IMG/VR virus record: IMGVR_UViG_3300032156_000046
Coordinates: 1 to 35,214 of that record
DNA from: a virus
DNA length: 35,214 nucleotides
Direction: 5' to 3' (one strand)
Shown here: positions 30,973 through 35,214 of the stretch, piece by piece
Layout: the number at the start of each line of letters is the position of its first letter
Position numbering within the stretch: position 1 is the stretch's first letter
Position numbers and translations under genes: made by a program
Notes under the pieces: model-generated
Told to the model about the DNA's origin: nothing
Database searches by the model: none
What the model saw: the letters and a program-made list of their open reading frames with translations, nothing else

Positions 30973-31497
30973 ATGCCGAAAAACCCCAACATCCCAATGC
31001 CCAAGGGGGCACCCGCGCCCAGCGCGGACACACCCAAGGCCAACACGCCGGCCGGCCTGCCGCAGAACACGGCCGCCGCTGAGGACGTCTTCGAGGAAGA
31101 CTTCACCGACGTCCAAGGCGGCTTCCCCATGGCCGACGAGGGACTGCACCACGCCAAGGTCATCGACTTCGAGCGGGCCGAGTCGAAGAGCGGCAACCCG
31201 CAGTACGTCTGGCAGTTCCGCATCACGGCCGGCAACAACAAGGACATGGAGCTCCGGTTCTGGACCTCCCTGCTCCCCCAGGCCAGATGGAAAACGGCCG
31301 AGGCCCTGGACGCCATCGGCATCGCGGCAGCCGGCAGCATCGCCAAGTTCCGCAAGAGCGACGTGCTCGGGCGGCCCTGCATCATCGAGGTCGCGCACGA
31401 AACGTACGACAACCGGCTCCAGCACAAGGTCCAGCGCGTGCACCCGCCCAACGAGGACAGCGTCAAGCTGGCCAAGGGCGACACCACCCCGTTCTAG
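30973..31497 (+). CDS. Probable single-strand DNA-binding protein (DUF669-like)
   Basis: A 174-residue protein with GGAGG before ATG 30973. A proline/alanine-rich N-terminal region (about 1-35) is followed by DVFEEDFTDVQGGFPMADEGL and then HAKVIDFERAESKSGNPQYV and WQFRITAGNNKDMELRFWTS, an OB-like series of strands. The C terminus binds KLAKGDTTPF. Proteins with this pattern next to Sak4-like ATPases are often SSB-type or DUF669/DUF2815 proteins. The OB fold is inferred from sequence pattern and neighbourhood. Confidence 0.75.
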   Translation: MPKNPNIPMPKGAPAPSADTPKANTPAGLPQNTAAAEDVFEEDFTDVQGGFPMADEGLHHAKVIDFERAESKSGNPQYVWQFRITAGNNKDMELRFWTSLLPQARWKTAEALDAIGIAAAGSIAKFRKSDVLGRPCIIEVAHETYDNRLQHKVQRVHPPNEDSVKLAKGDTTPF

Positions 31498-31554
31498 GGG
31501 GTCCGAGCCCAAGGGAAGGGCACGGAGAGGCCAAGGAAGGCCACAGGAGAGCGA

Positions 31555-31580
31555 GCCCGGGGTCCACGGGGGCCCCGGGC
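31555..31580 (+). other. GC-rich hairpin in the leader of the polymerase gene
   Basis: A perfect 8-bp stem, GCCCGGGG (31555-31562) and CCCCGGGC (31573-31580), with a 10-base loop, in the 106-base gap between the SSB gene and the polymerase start at 31604. No T tract follows, so it is not a simple terminator. It may pause transcription or shield mRNA and thereby tune polymerase expression. Confidence 0.6.
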
Positions 31581-31603
31581 CGCCACATCGGAAGGAGGAC
31601 ACG

Positions 31604-33373
31604 GTGCTGATACGGAGCAAGGACGAGTACCAGGCCCTGCTGGCCGACCTGCGCAACGGGCCAGCCGTCACCGTGTACGACCTCGAAACGTCCGGGCTCG
31701 ACGCATTCGGCCGCGACTGGCTGATAGGCGTGGCCGTGCTCATTCCGGACATGACCGGCGAGACAGACGGCGACTCCTTTTATGTGCCGTTCAGGCACCG
31801 CGCCGGCTGCAACCTACCAATAGAGGAGCTCTACCGGCTGGCGCCGCTGCTGGCCGACCCCGACCGCACCCTGGTCGGCTTCAATCTCAAGTTCGACGTC
31901 CACTTCACCGAGGCCGAGCGCCTGGTCGTGCACAACCAGCTCGTCGACGTCATGCTCGCGGCCCACCTGGCCAACGAGAACGAGATGTCCTTCGCCCTCA
32001 AGCACCTGGGCTCCAAGTACATCAACGCCAACGCCTCGCAGGCCGAGCGCGACCTGCTGGCCAAGCTCAAGGAGCGCAAGCTCGGCAAGGGCGACATGCA
32101 GCACCTGACGCCGGAGGAGGTCGCGCCGTACGCCGAGCAGGACGTCCGGCTGACCTGGCAGCTGGCCCGGTTCTACACCAAGGAGCTCGAGGCGCAGGGC
32201 ATCGGCCACCTGTGGCCAGACACGAACGAGTACCTGGGGGCCATCGTCGCCATGGAGAGGCGCGGCGTGCTGATAGACCCGGCCGGCTGCGCGGCCAACC
32301 TGAAACAGGCCACCACACGCAAGGCCGAAATCTACGAGCAGATGAAGGCGCTGGTCGGCCATGACTTCAACCCGGACTCCGTGCCGCAGCTCCGCAAGAT
32401 ACTGAAGCAAAAGGCCACCGACAAGAAGGCCCTGGCCGTGTGCAAGCACCCCATCGCGCAGCTGCTCGTCAAGAGCCGGTCGTGGGGAAAGGCGGCCAAC
32501 ACCTTCTACGGCGGGTTCCTTGAGCTCATGGACGAGCACCGCCGCATTCACCCGGACCTGTCGCTTATAGGCACCATCTCGAGCCGGCTGTCCTGCCGGC
32601 ACCCCAACATGCAGGCCCTGCCCAAGGGCAGCGACACACACAGGATTCGTGACCTCATCGTGGCGCCGCCCGGCTACGTGCTCATGAGCTGGGACTGGTC
32701 GCAAATCGAGCTCCGCATCCTGGCGCACTATGCCAAGGACGAGTTCCTGCTGGATGCCTTCAAGAACGAAAAGGACATCCACGGCGAAACGGCCACGCGG
32801 CTCAACCTGCCGAGGGACCTGGCCAAGCGCATCAACTTCGGCGTAGTCTACGGCGTCGGGCCCGACACGCTGGCCGAGGAGCTCGGCATTCCGAGGGCCG
32901 AGGCCAAGGACTACCTCGACCGCTACAACCGACTGATACCGGGCGTGCGCAAGCTCTACAGCACGGCCCAGCGCATCGCCACCCGCGACCGCAGGATTCC
33001 GATGTGGACCGGCCGGCTGCGGCACTACCGGCAGGAGGACGAAACGCACAAGGCCATGTCCAACCTCATCCAGGGCGGCGTGGCCGAGATGATGCGCATA
33101 GCCATCACGCGCCTGCACGGTCTGCTAGTCGGCAGCGACGCACACCAGGTCTTGCAGGTGCACGACGAGGTCCTGTTCGAAATACCGGTCGGCCAAGAGG
33201 CCGAGTGGTCAACGGCCATCAAGCAGGCCATGGAGGACTTCGCGTTTGACGTGCCCGTCGTGGCCGAGGGCAAGATGGGCTACACCTGGGGAAAGGACGC
33301 CATGAAGACGATAACGTTCGATGAGCACGGCGCCCCGGCTGTGCCGGAGCTCGGTGAGCGGGTTACCACTTGA
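31604..33373 (+). CDS. dpoZ: Family A DNA polymerase, Klenow-like, PurZ-linked (DpoZ-type)
   Basis: A 589-residue DNA polymerase. The start is GTG 31604 with AAGGAGG five bases upstream; an open frame continues further left but only as a shadow of other genes. The 3'-5' exonuclease has VYDLETSGLD (Asp26, Glu28), NLKFDVHF (Asp98) and YAEQD (Asp180). The polymerase domain has motif A SWDWSQIELR (Asp364), motif B KRINFGVVYG (Lys408, Phe412, Tyr416) and motif C VHDEV (His520, Asp521, Glu522). No 5' nuclease domain is present. It lies 59 bases before a purZ-like gene. Polymerases in this setting (DpoZ) in Z-genome phages prefer 2-aminoadenine triphosphate over dATP, according to published work; here that preference is inference. 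Confidence 0.92.
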   Translation: MLIRSKDEYQALLADLRNGPAVTVYDLETSGLDAFGRDWLIGVAVLIPDMTGETDGDSFYVPFRHRAGCNLPIEELYRLAPLLADPDRTLVGFNLKFDVHFTEAERLVVHNQLVDVMLAAHLANENEMSFALKHLGSKYINANASQAERDLLAKLKERKLGKGDMQHLTPEEVAPYAEQDVRLTWQLARFYTKELEAQGIGHLWPDTNEYLGAIVAMERRGVLIDPAGCAANLKQATTRKAEIYEQMKALVGHDFNPDSVPQLRKILKQKATDKKALAVCKHPIAQLLVKSRSWGKAANTFYGGFLELMDEHRRIHPDLSLIGTISSRLSCRHPNMQALPKGSDTHRIRDLIVAPPGYVLMSWDWSQIELRILAHYAKDEFLLDAFKNEKDIHGETATRLNLPRDLAKRINFGVVYGVGPDTLAEELGIPRAEAKDYLDRYNRLIPGVRKLYSTAQRIATRDRRIPMWTGRLRHYRQEDETHKAMSNLIQGGVAEMMRIAITRLHGLLVGSDAHQVLQVHDEVLFEIPVGQEAEWSTAIKQAMEDFAFDVPVVAEGKMGYTWGKDAMKTITFDEHGAPAVPELGERVTT

Positions 33374-33399
33374 CAGGGTCTGTCATGGCGTGGTACGAT
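33370..33399 (+). promoter_or_regulatory. Promoter P3 for purZ, overlapping the polymerase stop codon
   Basis: TTGACA (33370-33375), an 18-bp spacer and TACGAT (33394-33399), with extended -10 TG at 33391-33392. The -35 box contains the polymerase stop TGA (33371-33373). The repeat TGACA (33371-33375) GGGTC TGTCA (33381-33385) is the same operator-like element as at 29083. The start should lie near 33406, giving a leader of about 27 bases with AGGAGG before ATG 33433. Confidence 0.82.
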
Positions 33400-33432
33400 A
33401 GCCGGGCATCTCAATTCCAATTAGGAGGACGA

Positions 33433-34515
33433 ATGAAAAACGTCGACTTTGTAGTGGGCGGCCAGTTCGGGGACGAGGGCAAGGGCATGATAGCCAAGCT
33501 GCTCGCCGACCGAGCGACGGCCAACGGGGAGCCCTACCGCTGGACCGGGCGGGTGGGCGCACAGAACGCGGAGCACCGGTTCATTCATCAGGCCTGCGAC
33601 TTCTGCGCCAGGGTCCTGCCGTCAGCCGCATGCTACCGGCCGGACATCGTGGCGGTGCTGGGTGCCGGCCACTGCTTCATTCCGGAGCACCTTATTCGCG
33701 AGGCGACGCACCTTGGCCTGCCGCTCGACCGCGTCGTGGTGGACCCGCACGCCATGTGGCTAAAGCCCGAGCACGCCACCGCGAATCTGGCCATCGGCAA
33801 CGAGCGCGGCACTACCGGCTGGGGCATCGGGGCGGCGGTGGCCGAGAAGGTGCGGCGCCGGCCCGGTACGCAGCTCATAGGCGACTGCGAAACGCTGCGC
33901 CAGGCCCTGGGCCGCAACCTGCGCTCCGTGCCGGAGTACGTCGCGGAGGACGACGGGCCCGGGCTGGTCGAGGGCTCGCAGGGGGCGCTGCTGTCGCTCG
34001 ACCACGGCTATTATCCGTTCTGCACGGCCAAGAACGTCACGGTGCCGGCCATCGCCGGCGAGATGGGGTTCGACCACAAGCGCATCCGGCGCGTCGTGGG
34101 CGTGTTCCGCATGGTACTGATGCGCGTGCCCGGCCCCAGCGGTCCGTCTGCCGGCCGCGAGGTCAGCTTCGACGAAATCGAGCAGCGGACCTCATTGCGC
34201 CTGCCACACCACAGGCGGCTGCAGGGCGACACCTCGCGCTGGCAGGCGTCGCTCAAGCCGGAGCAGGCCGAGGAGGAGCGGCTGTTCGACTTCTCGCTAG
34301 AGGAGCTCCACAAATCGCACCTGCTCAACGGCTACGACTCGCTGGCCCTGACCTTCGCCGACTTCCACAGGCGGGGCAACTACCGGGTCACCACATGGGG
34401 CGGGCTGCACCCGGACACCAGGGCCCTCGTCAACCAAATCGAGAAGACCATCGACGTGCCCGTCGAGCTGGTCCGCACCGGGCCCGGCGAGCACGACAAC
34501 ATCTGGAGGGCGTGA
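33433..34515 (+). CDS. purZ: PurZ-like adenylosuccinate synthetase homologue (2-aminoadenine nucleotide synthesis)
   Basis: A 360-residue homologue of PurA, shorter than the bacterial enzyme (about 430) and near the archaeal and phage type. PurZ joins aspartate to dGMP to form the precursor of 2-aminoadenine nucleotides, while PurA acts on IMP. Seen: GGQFGDEGKG (9-18; Asp14), NAEH (His48 region, NAGH in PurA), GTTGWGIG (126-133), EGSQGALLSLDHGYYPFCT (from 180) and a C-terminal TFAD (307-310) where PurA has TKLD. The substrate-loop region LPHHRRLQGDTSRW differs from PurA RRRxGW. ATG 33433 has TTAGGAGG upstream; an in-frame TTG at 33370 is rejected since it lies within the promoter. Retention of Asp14 and the TxxD Asp may point to a PurZ0- or PurA-like nucleotide and substrate use. 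Confidence 0.82.
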   Translation: MKNVDFVVGGQFGDEGKGMIAKLLADRATANGEPYRWTGRVGAQNAEHRFIHQACDFCARVLPSAACYRPDIVAVLGAGHCFIPEHLIREATHLGLPLDRVVVDPHAMWLKPEHATANLAIGNERGTTGWGIGAAVAEKVRRRPGTQLIGDCETLRQALGRNLRSVPEYVAEDDGPGLVEGSQGALLSLDHGYYPFCTAKNVTVPAIAGEMGFDHKRIRRVVGVFRMVLMRVPGPSGPSAGREVSFDEIEQRTSLRLPHHRRLQGDTSRWQASLKPEQAEEERLFDFSLEELHKSHLLNGYDSLALTFADFHRRGNYRVTTWGGLHPDTRALVNQIEKTIDVPVELVRTGPGEHDNIWRA

Positions 34516-34796
34516 TGGGTCAGCCACTAGAGAGGGCCGTTACCGAGCCGTCCGAAACGGAAAAACTCAAGGCCAAGATAGAGCAGCTCAAGCAGGACCT
34601 CGGACACAACCGCAGCGACGGCTACACGGTGGTGGCCGTGCGCGGGGCCATTGACAGTATGATAGCCGAGGCCGAGAAGGGCGGGCCGTTCCTGCCCGGC
34701 GCCGAGCCGCCAGAGCTCGGTGTGTTGCGGCATCTGCGGCAGATAGCCTACAAGGACCACGCGTCCGACATGTTCGAGAAGCCGGAGAAGAAATGA
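34515..34796 (+). CDS. Small protein, unknown function
   Basis: A 93-residue protein starting at ATG 34515 with TGATG overlap to the purZ stop. The N-terminal part is a charged coiled coil (SETEKLKAKIEQLKQDLGHN), then VVAVRGAIDSMIAEAEKGGP and a C-terminal helix LGVLRHLRQIAYKDHASD. It is translationally coupled to purZ, so it may serve the same pathway, but no motif links it to nucleotide metabolism. Confidence 0.62.
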   Translation: MGQPLERAVTEPSETEKLKAKIEQLKQDLGHNRSDGYTVVAVRGAIDSMIAEAEKGGPFLPGAEPPELGVLRHLRQIAYKDHASDMFEKPEKK

Positions 34797-34951
34797 AGGC
34801 CTGGGCGGCGAGGGCAAAGGACATCATGAAGTTCTCCCTTCTGGTCCTCCTCGCCGCCCTCGCCTTGATGGCGTGGGCCATCTACACCGACGAGCACGCC
34901 TCGAGGAACGTGTCCGAGTGGGCGGCCGTCGTGGAGGGGGGCAAACCATGA
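34793..34951 (+). CDS. 52-residue single-pass membrane protein
   Basis: A short gene from ATG 34793 (ATGA overlap with the preceding stop) to TGA 34949. It encodes a basic N terminus (MKAWAARAKDIM), one hydrophobic segment (KFSLLVLLAALALMAWAIY, residues 13-31) and a polar acidic C-terminal tail. By charge, the N terminus is probably cytoplasmic. The next gene also encodes a membrane protein and overlaps this stop. A lysis role, for example holin-like, is possible but no lysin is seen nearby. Confidence 0.6.
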   Translation: MKAWAARAKDIMKFSLLVLLAALALMAWAIYTDEHASRNVSEWAAVVEGGKP

Positions 34952-35139
34952 ACGAGGGATGGGCAGCACTGACACTGCTGCAAAAGGTCGTGGTAGTGGC
35001 GCTGGGCTGGTTCGCGCTGGCCCTGGTGGTGCTGTCGCTGTGGTGGCTGCTGGTCGGGCAGCACAGGGACGACGACGACGAGCTCCGCGAGGCAGTGCGC
35101 CGCAAGGTGCGCGACGACGAGCGGGGCGGGAACAGCTAA
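34948..35139 (+). CDS. 63-residue membrane protein
   Basis: The start ATG 34948 overlaps the previous stop (ATGA). The protein has one long hydrophobic stretch (KVVVVALGWFALALVVLSLW continuing WLLVG, about residues 13-37) followed by a highly charged tail (QHRDDDDELREAVRRKVRDD). With the previous gene it forms a pair of small membrane proteins. A holin, spanin-related or envelope-modifying role is conceivable, with no specific evidence. Confidence 0.6.
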   Translation: MNEGWAALTLLQKVVVVALGWFALALVVLSLWWLLVGQHRDDDDELREAVRRKVRDDERGGNS

Positions 35140-35150
35140 CAGGAGGCAAC

Positions 35151-35214
35151 ATGCCGACAAAAATCTACTTCAAGGGCGGGGCCAACGTCCAGGTCAAGGG
35201 CGACTCGGACAGCA
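35151..35214 (+). CDS. N-terminal start of an unidentified gene (3' partial)
   Basis: A perfect AGGAGG at 35141-35146 precedes ATG 35151. The 21 visible residues begin MPTKIYFKGGANVQVKG and run off the right edge. The strand-like start, with a positively charged KIYFKGG, gives no family. It is the next member of the same co-directional block. Confidence 0.5.
   Translation, partial: MPTKIYFKGGANVQVKGDSDS

Noticed and set aside
30434-31603. A 390-codon upstream extension of the polymerase frame
   Set aside because: It runs out of frame through the ATPase and SSB genes, has arginine-rich low-complexity sequence, and the ribosome-binding site and exonuclease homology begin at GTG 31604.
33370-33432. 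TTG 33370 as start of the purZ gene
   Set aside because: It would overlap the polymerase stop and cover promoter P3; ATG 33433 has a perfect AGGAGG and the homology to PurA begins there.
34793-35139. Holin pair call for the two small membrane proteins
   Set aside because: Single transmembrane segments and charged tails fit, but no lysin is nearby and no family motif is visible, so only a neutral description is given.
1-35214. tRNA genes, integrase, repressor or attachment site
   Set aside because: No cloverleaf-like gene in the few gaps and no recombinase motifs; the gaps are too short and are accounted for by promoters, terminators and hairpins.

Overview
The window is about 35 kb of a tailed double-stranded DNA phage. 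Every gene I can support reads rightward, genes are packed with ATGA, TGATG or TAATG overlaps, and codons end mostly in G or C, which points to a high-GC bacterial host that I cannot name. HK97-type head genes, a long tape measure and a tail-tube gene without any contractile sheath indicate a siphovirus. No integrase, repressor, lysin, tRNA or CRISPR array is visible, but both ends of the window cut through genes, so the genome is incomplete here.

Region 1 (1-23.5 kb) is the virion module in classical order: small and large terminase, a giant portal protein fused to a MuF head-morphogenesis domain and an ADP-ribosyltransferase-like tail, prohead protease, major capsid protein, a likely head decoration protein, a terminator-like hairpin, head-tail connector and closure genes, a set of beta-rich accessory structural proteins, the tail tube, tail assembly chaperones joined by a -1 ribosomal frameshift, the tape measure, a distal tail protein and a 1562-residue tail hub carrying inserted lectin-like modules and a glycine-rich tip. 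The module ends with small genes, a stand-alone LuxR-type helix-turn-helix protein and a strong intrinsic terminator at 23445-23491.

Region 2 (23.6-29.1 kb) opens with a strong promoter (TTGACA, 18 bp, TATAAT) and holds a run of small, mostly unrecognised genes, several with zinc-ribbon cysteine pairs, followed by a SNF2-like helicase.

Region 3 (29.1-35.2 kb) is a DNA metabolism module: a RecB/Cas4-like nuclease with a probable Fe-S cluster, a Sak4-like P-loop ATPase, a likely single-strand binding protein, a family A DNA polymerase with only the 3'-5' exonuclease and polymerase domains, and directly next to it a PurZ/PurA-family adenylosuccinate synthetase homologue. The adjacent PolA-purZ pair is the hallmark of phages that replace adenine by 2-aminoadenine (base Z) in their DNA. 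This is the most exciting content of the window. The synthetase keeps an Asp in the GDEGKG loop and an Asp in a TxxD motif, so it may be closer to the GTP-using PurZ0/archaeal PurA type than to classical PurZ. Other Z-pathway genes (datZ, mazZ) are not in the window.

Three promoters (23628, 29082, 33370) share ACTTGACAG, an 18-bp spacer and an extended -10 TGn. The last two carry the same inverted repeat TGACA-N5-TGTCA over the -35 box, suggesting joint control of the recombination and purZ transcripts by a repressor not seen here.
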